DNA from: CAITSH01 sp025356665
GTDB taxonomy: Bacteria; Pseudomonadota; Gammaproteobacteria; Burkholderiales; SG8-39
DNA: 64,000 nt
Reading direction: 5' to 3'
NCBI GenBank assembly: GCA_025356665.1
Contig: JANXRV010000141.1
Location: 13,857-77,856, forward strand
This document shows, in pieces, positions 41,651 through 50,067 of the stretch. Position 1 is the stretch's first letter, and the number at the start of each line of letters is the position of its first letter. The position numbers were made by a program, and so were the translations under genes. The notes below the pieces were generated by a model. It searched no databases. It saw only the letters and a list, made by a program, of their open reading frames with translations, and was not told the DNA's origin.

Positions 41651-42799
41651 TCATAAGCCCTGCAACAGGTTGATGATATCGCCCGAAGCGGTGCGGCCGT
41701 AGCGCGTCAGCAGGCCGAAGGTCGCCAGCGCCGGCTCGTCGCTGGCAACGAACAGCACCATCGGATCCCGGCCTTCGTTCACGTACTCGGTCCAGTTACC
41801 GCCGGGCACCGCCAGGGTGTCGAACAGTTCAAGATCAAAACGCTTGCCCTCCACCAGCGCATGGCCGCGCCCCTCGATCGGCGACACCAGCAGGCTGGAG
41901 GACTGCTTGATCGGCAGCGTTTTTTCGCCCGGCCGCACCATTTGCATGAAGAACGTCATGGTCTTGAACACCGGGCCGCCGGTCAGCGGGTCGATGTATT
42001 CGAGCAGCAGGCCCTCGTGCAGGTTATCGGCGTAATCGCGGTTCTTCTCCAGCATCTCGCGCATCGGCTCGTAGCGGTAGGCATACATCGGTGAGGAGCC
42101 ACCGACGCCGCGCGCATGACTGACAAAGCGCGCCTTGTAGCCGCCTGTGCCGTATATTCGCGACGAGTAATCGGTGGGGAAACGCGCGGTTTGCTGTTTC
42201 TTGGCGACGCCGCCCTCCTTGTAGTCGTGGTCGAAGGCGAGCGCGTTGAGACTCTCCACCAGCGGATAGTCAAGGACAGAGAGGTTGATGGCCGGCGCGT
42301 CACCGACGTTGCCATGGTTGTGCCAGGTGTCGCGCGGCGTCAGCACCAGGTCGCCGGGGCCAAAGGTGATGTCCTCGCCCTCGACGCCGGTGAAATTCTG
42401 CATGCCGATAAGACCTAAGCGCGCGGCGCTGGCGGTATGGCGGTGTGGCGGCATGATTTCGTTCGGGTCGTTCTGGCGATAGGCGGTGTAGAGGGTGCTC
42501 ACCGTTGCGCGGCGCGGCGACAGGCCAGGATTGATCAGCACCAGAGACCGGCGGTCGGTGTCTTCGGCCGTCACCAGTTCCGCGGAACGGTGCAGCAGCG
42601 ATTCGATATCGTCCTTGTAGCTCCAGCGGAACGGAACCGGTTTGGGGCCGTTCATCAACTGGCGCACCTCGTCATGCTCGACATCGGATTTTTTCGCCCA
42701 GAACGGAAACATGCTCTTGGCGTTGATATCGGCATACATCGCACGCAACGCGACTTCTTTTGCTGCGCCGGCCAGCTTGATGTCGCTGTGATTGCCCAT
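41651..42799 (-). CDS. Bicupin ring-cleavage dioxygenase, gentisate 1,2-dioxygenase-like
   Basis: The 382-residue protein has two cupin domains. The N-terminal one has PPHRHTASAARLGLIGMQNF and TPRDTWHNHGN, giving the His-x-His plus His iron site of gentisate and related 1,2-dioxygenases. The region FPFWAKKSDVEHDEVRQLMNGP is also found in that family. It probably opens the ring of a dihydroxylated aromatic acid. The ATG at 42799 has AAGGGAG 6 bases upstream, so an upstream frame extension is ignored. It is the first gene of the minus-strand operon and faces the GntR gene. Confidence 0.85.
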   Translation of the reverse strand: MGNHSDIKLAGAAKEVALRAMYADINAKSMFPFWAKKSDVEHDEVRQLMNGPKPVPFRWSYKDDIESLLHRSAELVTAEDTDRRSLVLINPGLSPRRATVSTLYTAYRQNDPNEIMPPHRHTASAARLGLIGMQNFTGVEGEDITFGPGDLVLTPRDTWHNHGNVGDAPAINLSVLDYPLVESLNALAFDHDYKEGGVAKKQQTARFPTDYSSRIYGTGGYKARFVSHARGVGGSSPMYAYRYEPMREMLEKNRDYADNLHEGLLLEYIDPLTGGPVFKTMTFFMQMVRPGEKTLPIKQSSSLLVSPIEGRGHALVEGKRFDLELFDTLAVPGGNWTEYVNEGRDPMVLFVASDEPALATFGLLTRYGRTASGDIINLLQGL

Positions 42800-42837
42800 G
42801 GCAACTCCCTTGCGTCTGTTTAAATTGAACGGATTCG

Positions 42838-42897
42838 ATAGTGCCAAGCCATCAAATCCCTGTCAACCAAAAAAAACCAGAATCATTTTGGTTGTCA
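42838..42897. promoter_or_regulatory. Operator dyad and cupin-operon promoter
   Basis: TGTCAACCAAAA (42861-42872) and TTTTGGTTGTCA (42886-42897) form a dyad of 12-bp arms with one mismatch pair. The left arm, read on the minus strand, supplies TTGACA as -35. CACTAT (42843-42838) follows after 17 bp. A regulator bound to the dyad would block the promoter, as expected for the divergent GntR protein. Confidence 0.6.
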
Positions 42898-43024
42898 TAT
42901 ATTGAAAACCCAGTGCTTCAGAATGCCTGCACCGGCAACGTGTAAAAAGGCTGAATTCGATTGCTTTTATTGTGCGGTTATTGAAATTCGGCTAGCATTC
43001 TGACAAACCCACAAGGGGCAACCA

Positions 43025-43681
43025 ATGCGCAACCAAATTCAACCAGGCTTCGATACCGATCTGAATTCTCTGGTAGAGCAGCTGCGCCGGCGCCTTGCCG
43101 CGGGCGAGCCCCTTCCGGCGGAACGCGCCATCGCAGAACAGTACGCCGTAAAGCGCCACAAGGTGCGCCAGGCCCTTGCCCAATTGCGCGAACTGGGCGA
43201 TCTCGAACAGACGCGGCGCATGAACGCTGCCGGCGGCGAATCGCTGATACGCGCCACCAACCCCCTGGAAGTGATCGAGCTAAGGCTGGCGCTTGAGCCC
43301 GCCCTGGCGCGCCTCGCCGCCGTGCGCGCGACACCGCTTGAAATCGCGCGCATCGTGCGCGCCGCGACGACACCACCGGACATGCAGCGCAGCACCGCCG
43401 ACCTGGCTTTCCACAAGCTCGTCGCCGCGGCAAGCGGCAATGCGCTCGCCGCCGACCTCTACAGCCTGCTGCGCAAAGTCGGTTCGGATGCGCGTGTGCG
43501 CGTGCAAAACGCCGCGCCCACCTGCCCGAACCGTTTGGCACAGCGCGATCAGGAGCACCGCGCAGTAGCCGAAGCCATCTCCGCGCGCGACCCGGAACGC
43601 GCCGAGGCGGCGATGCGCGCCCACCTCAATACGGTGCACCGCCTGATATTGAACCGCCTGACCGCAGCCAACGCCGCCTAG
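43025..43681 (+). CDS. GntR/FadR-type (FCD) transcriptional regulator
   Basis: The 218-residue protein has an N-terminal winged helix (LRRRLAAGEPLPAERAIAEQYAVKRHKVRQAL), in which the usual E-R-x-L-A-x-x-x-x-V-S-R-x-x-V pattern is slightly altered. The FCD effector domain includes VIELRLALEPALARLAAVRA, HKLVAAASGNALAADL and DQEHRAVAEAISARDPERAEAAMRAHL with the metal-binding histidines. It probably senses a carboxylate and controls the divergent cupin operon through the dyad at 42861-42897. AAGGGGC precedes the ATG. Confidence 0.9.
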   Translation: MRNQIQPGFDTDLNSLVEQLRRRLAAGEPLPAERAIAEQYAVKRHKVRQALAQLRELGDLEQTRRMNAAGGESLIRATNPLEVIELRLALEPALARLAAVRATPLEIARIVRAATTPPDMQRSTADLAFHKLVAAASGNALAADLYSLLRKVGSDARVRVQNAAPTCPNRLAQRDQEHRAVAEAISARDPERAEAAMRAHLNTVHRLILNRLTAANAA

Positions 43682-44138
43682 CAGGGTGTTGAAAAAGGGG
43701 ACGATGCCCCCCCCTTTAGATTCCCTGAATCAAAGGCTGCTGAGAGAGAAGCCGGCGCGCCGGTTACGTTATTTCCATCCGGAGTAAGCATTTTTCAACC
43801 ACCTGCCGACGGACGCTCCCGGCACCGGCAATGACGGCGATCAGGCTGAGAAACGCCATCCCGTATAAACCCTACAGAATGCCAAAGCTTGGATACTCCG
43901 GGCCGAGCGGCGCAACGGCAATCGTCCCCAAGTCCAGCGCCATGGGCAGGGACAGGGACAGCATGGGGGCGACGACGCCGGCAAGGACGTTGCGGGAGGG
44001 TTCGACGCCCCAGCCGGCGGGTAACTTGGAGAATTTCCAGCGCGAAGATGCGACTACTGAATCAAAGATGCGTGATCCCAAGATTCTCACTCAGTCATCG
44101 GTGAGATTCCCCGGCGGGTGTTTCATCGCAATACCGCC
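43682..44138. other. Gene-free gap of 457 bp
   Basis: No convincing gene. A minus-strand frame at about 43872-44090 encodes hydrophobic sequence (VLAGVVAPMLSLSLPMALDL) that could be a small remnant of a membrane protein, but it lacks a start signal and a family match. A stem of G4 with C-rich sequence at 43694-43716 could end GntR transcription, though the T-run is weak. Confidence 0.4.
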
Positions 44139-45260
44139 TCAGCCCTCAGCGCCGACGTTGTGGCCGGGCCGCTTGCTCTCCAGCGCAAACTTGATCAGCG
44201 CCGCCATACGGTAGATGCCGTGCACGAACTTGCCGTAGGGCAGGGTCACAAACAAGGCCATCACCACCCCAAGGTGCACCACCAGCAACAAGCCCAGCGC
44301 CGCGGTTTCGCGCCAGGCGAGCAATGCAAGACCGGTCAGGCTGGTAAGCAACAACAGCACAATGAAGGCGGTGTTCATGCCCCGTTGCGCCGGGTCAGCG
44401 GTCGCCTCGTCACGCCGTTTTCCGAGCCAATAGAGGCCGGCGGGGCCGATCAAGAGGCCGATGCCGCCCACGGTGCCCAACACCACCGGCAGACTGCTCA
44501 GCGCATAGGGCGCGACCCAGCCGAAGACATAGTGATAAATCGTGCCGACCGAGGTTGCGGCAAAGCACAGCATGAAGCCGTAAAAGGTGAGATGGTGGAA
44601 CCAGCGGCGCCAAGGCGAGCGTTGCTCTTCGCCCTTGAAGGTGCAGTCGGCGCCGGCGCTATGCAGGTTTTTCATGCTCAATGCATCAGCCAGGCCCTGC
44701 CATAGCGCACCGGGCTTGAGAAGTTCGCCCGGGGATTCACCGACATCGCGCCAGAAATTGAGAAAACCCATCAGCAAGGCGGTCAGCACAAACAGGCCTA
44801 CGGCACCGAAGGAGGCCGCCATAACGTTATGGGGAATGAGCGCATAAAAGTTGCCGCCCGGCACGGCGGTGAACAGGCGTCCGCCGCCCAGCAACAGTGA
44901 AGCGAGCATAAGGCTCGCGATCAGCACCACCGACAGCACCAGCGCCGACACCAGTCCGTTGTCGCGGAAGGCCCGTCCCAGCGGTGCCGGCCAGGCGTAA
45001 TGCGCATAAGTCTTGACGCGTATTTGCGCCATCACGCGCGGAATATCGACGCCGAACTCGTGCGGCGGTGCGTACTGGCAGGCGTAATAGCACTCGCCGC
45101 AGTTATGGCACAGGTTGGCAAGATAATTAAGGTCTCCGGTGGCAAAATCCAGACGCCGTTCCATCGCCGGAAACACCGCGCAATAGCCTTCGCAATAACG
45201 GCAGGCGTTACAGATCGCCATTTGGCGCGCGCCCTCCTCGACCAGTTTAGCGAGCTGCAT
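44139..45260 (-). CDS. tcuB: Tricarballylate utilization protein TcuB (CitB-like)
   Basis: The 373-residue protein has two [4Fe-4S]-type cysteine clusters at the N-terminus (CNACRYCEGYC and NLCHNCGECYYACQYAPP) and then a membrane part of about six helices with histidines (HHLTFYGFMLCFAATSVG) that may hold heme. TcuB re-oxidises the flavin of TcuA and passes electrons to the quinone pool. The ATG at 45260 lies 7 bases after AGGAG; the TTG at 45266 is too close. It overlaps the end of tcuA by 14 bp. Confidence 0.9.
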   Translation of the reverse strand: MQLAKLVEEGARQMAICNACRYCEGYCAVFPAMERRLDFATGDLNYLANLCHNCGECYYACQYAPPHEFGVDIPRVMAQIRVKTYAHYAWPAPLGRAFRDNGLVSALVLSVVLIASLMLASLLLGGGRLFTAVPGGNFYALIPHNVMAASFGAVGLFVLTALLMGFLNFWRDVGESPGELLKPGALWQGLADALSMKNLHSAGADCTFKGEEQRSPWRRWFHHLTFYGFMLCFAATSVGTIYHYVFGWVAPYALSSLPVVLGTVGGIGLLIGPAGLYWLGKRRDEATADPAQRGMNTAFIVLLLLTSLTGLALLAWRETAALGLLLVVHLGVVMALFVTLPYGKFVHGIYRMAALIKFALESKRPGHNVGAEG

Positions 45261-46671
45261 GCGCAAGCTCCTTTGACGAGGCGCGCGCCGCGATGGCCGC
45301 CTGCTTGCCGGCGATACGGCCGAACACCGTGCCTATGGTCATGCCGAAGCCGGCGAGGTAGCCCTTGCCAAGAATGTTTCCCGACATGATTTCTCCTGCT
45401 GCAAATATGTTTTTCGCCATGCTGCCATTCTTCATACGAATACAGGCCTTGTCGTCGACCTTGAGGCCGAGGTAGGTGAAGGTGATGCCCGGGCGCAAGG
45501 GGTAGCCCGAAAACGGCGCCTTGTCGATGCGCAGCGCCCAGTGGGTTTTTTCCGGTGCAAGGCCCTGCGTTTTGCAGTCGTCCTGCACTGAATGGTCGAA
45601 GGTGCCCGGTTGCACGGCGGCATTGTAAGCGGCGACCGTGGCCTCGAGTTTGGCCGCATCAAGCCCGAGTTTTTGCGCCAGCTCGGCGATGGTGTTGGCG
45701 CGAATGGCCGGGAACACCGAGGGCATGAAGCGGCCGATGGCCTTGGCGTCGATGATGGAATAAGCGATCTGGTCGGGTTGCAGCGCAACGAGGCGCCCCC
45801 AGATGGCGTAGCGCTTGGGCCAGAAATCCTCGCCCTCATCGTAAAAGCGCTGGCCGTCGCGGTTGACAACAATGCCCAGCGACACGCTATCGAGGCGTGT
45901 CACCAGGCCGCCGTCAAATTTGGGCGCGCGCGCATCAATGGCGACGCAATGCCCCTGCGTCGGATCGCCTATCTGATCGGCGCCCTTGGCGAACAAGGCC
46001 TTGAGCATTTTGCCGGTGTTGTAGGGCGTGCCGCGGATCAGGAAGTTATCGGCCGAAGGCCCCCAGGCCTCGCGCAACCATTCCAGATTGGACTCGAAGC
46101 CGCCGCAGGCTGCGACCATGGCACCGGGCTTGACAAGGATGCGCTTGCCGCCGGCATTAAAGCTCACGCTGCGCAGCGTGTCGCCCTCGATTTCAACCTC
46201 GTCCGCCTCGGCGCCATACAGCACGCGCACGCCCAAGCGCTCCGCCGCCGCGTAATAGGTGTTCATCAGGCCCTTGCCGCCGCCAAGAAAAAACGCATTG
46301 GTGCGGCCAAGATGCAGCGTGCCGCCAAGGGAGGGCTGGAAGCGCACGCCGTAGGCCTTCATCCAGTGCGTGCATTCCGCGGAACTGCGTATGGTCAGTC
46401 GCGCCAACTGTTCGTCGGTCTGGCCGCCGGTGACGCGCAAGAGGTCGGTGTAGTACTCGTCCTCGCGGTATTCGTCGCTGAGCACCTCGGTAGGTGCATT
46501 GTGCATGCAGCGCAGGTTGCGGGTGTGGCGGCTGTTGCCGCTGCGGAGCTCGCGCGGCGCACTCTCGATCAACAGCACGCTCGCGCCCTGCTCGCGCGCG
46601 GCCAGCGCCGCACATAGCGCGGCATTACCGCCGCCGACCACCAGCACATCAGGATTTTCAGTTTCCGACAC
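45247..46671 (-). CDS. tcuA: FAD-dependent tricarballylate dehydrogenase TcuA
   Basis: The 474-residue flavoprotein of the fumarate-reductase/succinate-dehydrogenase type has the FAD motif VLVVGGGNAALCAALAAREQGA, NSRHTRNLRC, and the C-terminal ENI-like AAGEIMSGNILGKGYLAGFG. TcuA oxidises tricarballylate to cis-aconitate. Related enzymes act on other polycarboxylates. The start is GTG (46671) with GAGGC upstream. The tcuAB pair is followed by no citrate-type transporter here, but Bug receptors upstream could provide the substrate. Confidence 0.9.
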   Translation of the reverse strand: MSETENPDVLVVGGGNAALCAALAAREQGASVLLIESAPRELRSGNSRHTRNLRCMHNAPTEVLSDEYREDEYYTDLLRVTGGQTDEQLARLTIRSSAECTHWMKAYGVRFQPSLGGTLHLGRTNAFFLGGGKGLMNTYYAAAERLGVRVLYGAEADEVEIEGDTLRSVSFNAGGKRILVKPGAMVAACGGFESNLEWLREAWGPSADNFLIRGTPYNTGKMLKALFAKGADQIGDPTQGHCVAIDARAPKFDGGLVTRLDSVSLGIVVNRDGQRFYDEGEDFWPKRYAIWGRLVALQPDQIAYSIIDAKAIGRFMPSVFPAIRANTIAELAQKLGLDAAKLEATVAAYNAAVQPGTFDHSVQDDCKTQGLAPEKTHWALRIDKAPFSGYPLRPGITFTYLGLKVDDKACIRMKNGSMAKNIFAAGEIMSGNILGKGYLAGFGMTIGTVFGRIAGKQAAIAARASSKELAHAAR

Positions 46672-46695
46672 GACTTGCCTCAGATTAATCAGATA

Positions 46696-46720
46696 ACAAA
46701 CAAAGCCGGCTTGCGCCGGC
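46696..46720 (-). terminator. Probable intrinsic terminator of the Ldh-family gene
   Basis: On the minus strand, GCCGGC, a GCAA loop and GCCGGC (46720-46705) are followed by TTTGTTTG. It lies between the Ldh-family gene stop and tcuA, so the latter probably has its own promoter or partial read-through. Confidence 0.5.
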
Positions 46721-46774
46721 GCCAGGGGCCGCCATTATCGGGCCAAACGGGCGCTCGCGCATCCGCCGGGCAAT

Positions 46775-47803
46775 CTAGCCGGCGGCTTTTTCGAGAAACT
46801 CAAGCACCGAGGCATCGATACGCAGGCCCTCGTTTTGCTGCTGGCGCATGCGCGCGAACTCGGCTTCACCGGGCAGGCGCACCGGCACCGCCGGATCGCT
46901 GGGCGGCGAGGCGCGCACAATCGCGGCGAAATCGGCGATGCGCGCGGCAAGGTCGCCTATGCCCAGTTTGGCCGTATCGATAAGGATAAAAACATGGCCG
47001 AGGTTCTGTGCCGCCGCCGGATCATCAACCCAGGATTTGACGTGGGTCAGATAAGCGGCACCGGATAACAGCCCGGCAAACAAATCAACCATCAGCGCCA
47101 GGCCATAGCCCTTGTAACCGCCTATGGGCTGCAAGAAGCCCTCGAGTGCCGTGCGCGGATCGGAGGTCGGACGTCCAAGGCCGTCGGTGGCCCAGGTGTC
47201 GGGGATGGTTTCCCCACGGTCGAGGGCGCGGCGGATTTTTGCCCGCGCCACCACGCTCATGGCCATGTCGAGCATGACCGGGTCACCCCCGGGATTGGGC
47301 ACGCAAAGGCCCAGCGGATTGTTGCCCAGGCGTGCATCGCTGCCGCCCGTGGGCGCAATGGTTGTGCTGGCGTTGCTGGCGATAATGCTGGCAAAACCCT
47401 GCTCCGCGGCGAGCCAGGCATAGGAGGCAATAGGTCCGAAATGGTTGCTGCTGCGCGCAAACGCGACACCCACGCCGGTTTCCTTCGCCGCCGCCATCGC
47501 CGCCTCAAGCGCACGCGTGCCAACCAGGGTGCCGATGCCATTATCGCCATCGACCATGGCGATGGACGGCGAGGTTTTCTCGACGCGAATTTTCGCCCTG
47601 GCGTTGATGCCGCCTATTTTCAGACGCTCGCCGTAGGAGATGACACGGTGTACGCCGTGTGTCGACAGACCGAATAAATCAGCGATGACCAGAATGCGCG
47701 CCGCATCACGCGCATCCTGCGCGGCAAGGCCGCACGATTGCAGCGCCCGCGACGCGAGGTCTAGCAGTTGTGCTTCGGTGATCAGTTTGGTTTTGTCAGT
47801 CAT
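46775..47803 (-). CDS. Ldh-family (malate/L-sulfolactate-type) oxidoreductase 1
   Basis: The 342-residue NAD(P)-dependent dehydrogenase belongs to the family of malate/L-lactate dehydrogenases distinct from Rossmann enzymes. Signatures are LFGLSTHGVHRVISYGERL with the catalytic His, FARSSNHFGPIASYAW, and the tail GGYKGYGLALMVDLFAGLLSGA. It oxidises a 2-hydroxy acid to the 2-oxo acid. No strong ribosome binding site is visible before the ATG. A 13-bp duplication and a long inverted repeat lie upstream. Confidence 0.9.
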   Translation of the reverse strand: MTDKTKLITEAQLLDLASRALQSCGLAAQDARDAARILVIADLFGLSTHGVHRVISYGERLKIGGINARAKIRVEKTSPSIAMVDGDNGIGTLVGTRALEAAMAAAKETGVGVAFARSSNHFGPIASYAWLAAEQGFASIIASNASTTIAPTGGSDARLGNNPLGLCVPNPGGDPVMLDMAMSVVARAKIRRALDRGETIPDTWATDGLGRPTSDPRTALEGFLQPIGGYKGYGLALMVDLFAGLLSGAAYLTHVKSWVDDPAAAQNLGHVFILIDTAKLGIGDLAARIADFAAIVRASPPSDPAVPVRLPGEAEFARMRQQQNEGLRIDASVLEFLEKAAG

Positions 47804-47834
47804 AGCGGCAGGAAAAGCATTCGGCGAGGTTATT

Positions 47835-47860
47835 TACAGATGTCATTCACAGATGTCATT
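47835..47860. repeat. 13-bp direct repeat upstream of the Ldh-family gene
   Basis: TACAGATGTCATT and CACAGATGTCATT are contiguous and differ at one base. They lie 32 bp before the Ldh-family start codon, and the second runs into the inverted repeat starting at 47855. Confidence 0.7.
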
Positions 47861-47937
47861 GCGAGGAGCGTAGCGACGAAGCAATCTTGCGGCATTGCAC
47901 ATCTGCAACGAGATTGCTTCGCTGCGCTCGCAATGAC
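47855..47937. repeat. CATTGCGAGGAGC dispersed inverted pair, copy 1
   Basis: GTCATTGCGAGGAGCGTAGC with GACGAAGCAATC at the left and its inverted counterpart (GATTGCTTCGCTGCGCTCGCAATGAC) at the right form an 83-bp hairpin with a short loop. Two more such pairs occur at 52987-53079 and 58778-58869. This sequence type is a widespread intergenic repeat in many bacteria. Confidence 0.85.
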
Positions 47938-47995
47938 GGCAATGGCAGCTATAACAGCTATGACAATTAAGACAGCAATGACAGGATTCAAATTC

Positions 47996-48979
47996 CTACT
48001 CGGCCTTTATACCGGCGTCGCGTGCCACCTTGGACAGGCGTGCGACCTCGGATTTGATCGTCTCGCCAAACGCTTCGGGTGAAGGGCTGGCGACCAGTTC
48101 TATGCTGCGCTCAGCAAAGCGCTTGATAAGTTCGGGCTGTCTGTAGGCCTTGGCCACTTCGGCGTGAAGCTTTGCGATGATCTCCTTTGGCGTACCGGCG
48201 GGAGCCAGCAAAAAATTCAGCGTCACATCCTCGTAGCCCGGATAACCGGACTCGGCCATGGTCGGCACATCAGGGAACAGCGGCGAGCGCTGCAGGCTGG
48301 TCACGGCGAGGGCGCGCAGCTTGCCGCCCCTGACGTGCGGGCCGGAGGTGCTGATCTGATCGAACATCAGCATGGCCTGGCCGCCTATCACATCGATCAC
48401 GGCCTGTGCGCTGCCCTTGTAGAACACGTTGAGCAGCTTCACGCCGGCGCGGCTGGCGAAGACCTCGCCGGCCATGTGACCGGTAGAACCATTGCCCGAA
48501 TTGGCGTTCGTCATTTCGCCCGGTTTGGCCTTGGCCAGGGCCACGAACTCGGCGACTGTGCGCGCCGGCACGCTCGGATGAACCTCCATGAACATCGGCG
48601 CCTTGCAGGTAAGCGTGATGGGGGCAAAATCCCTGACCGGGTCGTAGCCGGCATTGGCCGAAATCGTCGGCGCGGTAAAGAAGGTGCTCGAATGCGCCAG
48701 CAGGGTGTACCCATCCGGTGCGGCCTTGGCGACCAATTGCGTGCCGACGATAGAGGCCGCGCTCGGCCGGTTTTCGACGATCACCGGCTGGCCCATGCTT
48801 TTGGCCAGCTCCGCCGCAACAGTGCGCGCAACGATATCGACGTTGCCGCCGGGCGCCACCGGCACGATGATGCGTATGGCTTTGCTGGGGTAGTCGGAAA
48901 CGGCCTGACCGAAGGCCTGGGCTGCGCACAAAGCGGCGGCCAGCAGGGCCGCGGCCGAAAGTGAAAGTTTGCATTTCAT
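47996..48979 (-). CDS. Bug-family (TTT) periplasmic solute receptor 2
   Basis: The 327-residue receptor has a signal peptide (LSAAALLAAALCAAQAFGQA), then YPSKAIRIIVPVAPGGNVDIVAR, ENRPSAASIVGTQLVAKA and DGYTLLAHSSTFF, all typical of Bug proteins. The C-terminal half contains SPLFPDVPTMAESGYPGYE. GGAGAAGG precedes the ATG at 48979. It is adjacent to a second, frameshifted receptor gene, which suggests tandem duplication followed by loss. Confidence 0.94.
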   Translation of the reverse strand: MKCKLSLSAAALLAAALCAAQAFGQAVSDYPSKAIRIIVPVAPGGNVDIVARTVAAELAKSMGQPVIVENRPSAASIVGTQLVAKAAPDGYTLLAHSSTFFTAPTISANAGYDPVRDFAPITLTCKAPMFMEVHPSVPARTVAEFVALAKAKPGEMTNANSGNGSTGHMAGEVFASRAGVKLLNVFYKGSAQAVIDVIGGQAMLMFDQISTSGPHVRGGKLRALAVTSLQRSPLFPDVPTMAESGYPGYEDVTLNFLLAPAGTPKEIIAKLHAEVAKAYRQPELIKRFAERSIELVASPSPEAFGETIKSEVARLSKVARDAGIKAE

Positions 48980-49033
48980 TGCCTTCTCCTCTTTGATTGA
49001 CCGCGTGCGCATTCGCATCGCCGCCTTGTTCTT

Positions 49034-50057
49034 TTACTGCGCCTTGATGCCCGCTTCTTTTACCACCCGCGCCCATTTTTCCGTTTCCTGCTCGATATAG
49101 CGCCCGAACTCTGCCGGGGTCATCTGCACCGCCTCGACCGCCTCGGCTTCAAATCGCTTGATCATCTCCGGCGTCTTTTGAATCGCCGTCAACTCCTTGT
49201 ACAGGCGGTCGCGCACCGCCTGCGGCGTTGCCGCAGGGGCGATGATTCCCCACCAATTCACCGCCTCGTAGCCCGGCACCCCCGCCTCGGAAATAGTCGG
49301 CACGTCGGGCAGCGTGGGCGAGCGCTTCAAGCCGCCCACGGCCAGCGCCTTTAGCCGGCCTGACTTGATTAGTGGCAAGGTCTGCACCAGGGAACTCAGC
49401 ATGATCTGGGTGTTGCCCGCCACCACGTCCGCCATCGCCGGTCCACCGCCCTTGAAGGGCACGTTGACGATATCAACATTGGCCATATTGACGAACAAGG
49501 CGCTGCCAAGATGCTGGAAGCTCCCTATGCCGGCCGATGCGTAATTGAGCGCGCCGGGCTTGGCCTTGGCCAGCGCAATAAGCTCCTTCACCGAGTTAAT
49601 CTGCAACTTCGGACTGACGGCGAGCACATTGGGGCCGGCCGCGATCATCGCCACCGGCACGAAGGCCTTGACCGGATCGTAAGGCAGTTTGTAGAGCGAG
49701 CCGTTGGCGGCAAAGGCCGACGAAATGAACAGCAGCGTGTAGCCGTCGGGCTCGGCTTTGGCCGCCTGCTCCGTGCCAATCAGGCCGCCCGCCCCGCCGA
49801 TTGTCCACCACCACCTGCTGACCAAGGCGCTCCGACAGTTGCTGCGCGATGACGCGTCCGACCACATCATTGCTGCCGCCCGGCGGGAAGGGAATGATCA
49901 GGCGTATGGGGCGCACCGGGTAGGCATCAGCGGCCGCTGCGGGCGAGACAGCGGGCGAGACAGCCAGCGCGCCACACAGCATTGCAACAGCGCCCATGAT
50001 CACCCGCGCGTTGTGCCGCGATAGCCGGCGCAAAATCCGTGGCAAAAATGATTTCAT
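49034..50057 (-). pseudogene. Bug-family receptor 3, interrupted by a -1 frameshift
   Basis: The 5' part (from the ATG at 50057, GAGGT upstream) encodes a signal peptide and the normal start YPVRPIRLIIPFPPGGSNDVVGR up to QQVVVDNR. The rest (GGAGGLIGTEQAAKAEPDGY through the usual C-terminus) is in another frame. The change occurs at about 49797-49801, in a run of G and C. One missing base explains it, since adding one base restores DNRGGAGGLIGT. It may be a true pseudogene or a sequencing error in a G/C-rich run. The signal peptide also contains a 12-bp in-frame duplication (49939-49962). Confidence 0.85.
49939..49962. repeat. 12-bp direct repeat in the signal peptide of Bug receptor 3
   Basis: GCGGGCGAGACA occurs twice in succession. 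On the minus strand it encodes a duplicated S-P-A-V segment near the signal peptidase site. Confidence 0.7.
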
Positions 50058-50067
50058 GTCGATTACC

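Noticed and set aside
43872..44090. Small hydrophobic protein on the minus strand
   Set aside because: No ribosome binding site, no family match and unusual composition. It may be a remnant but cannot be supported as a gene.
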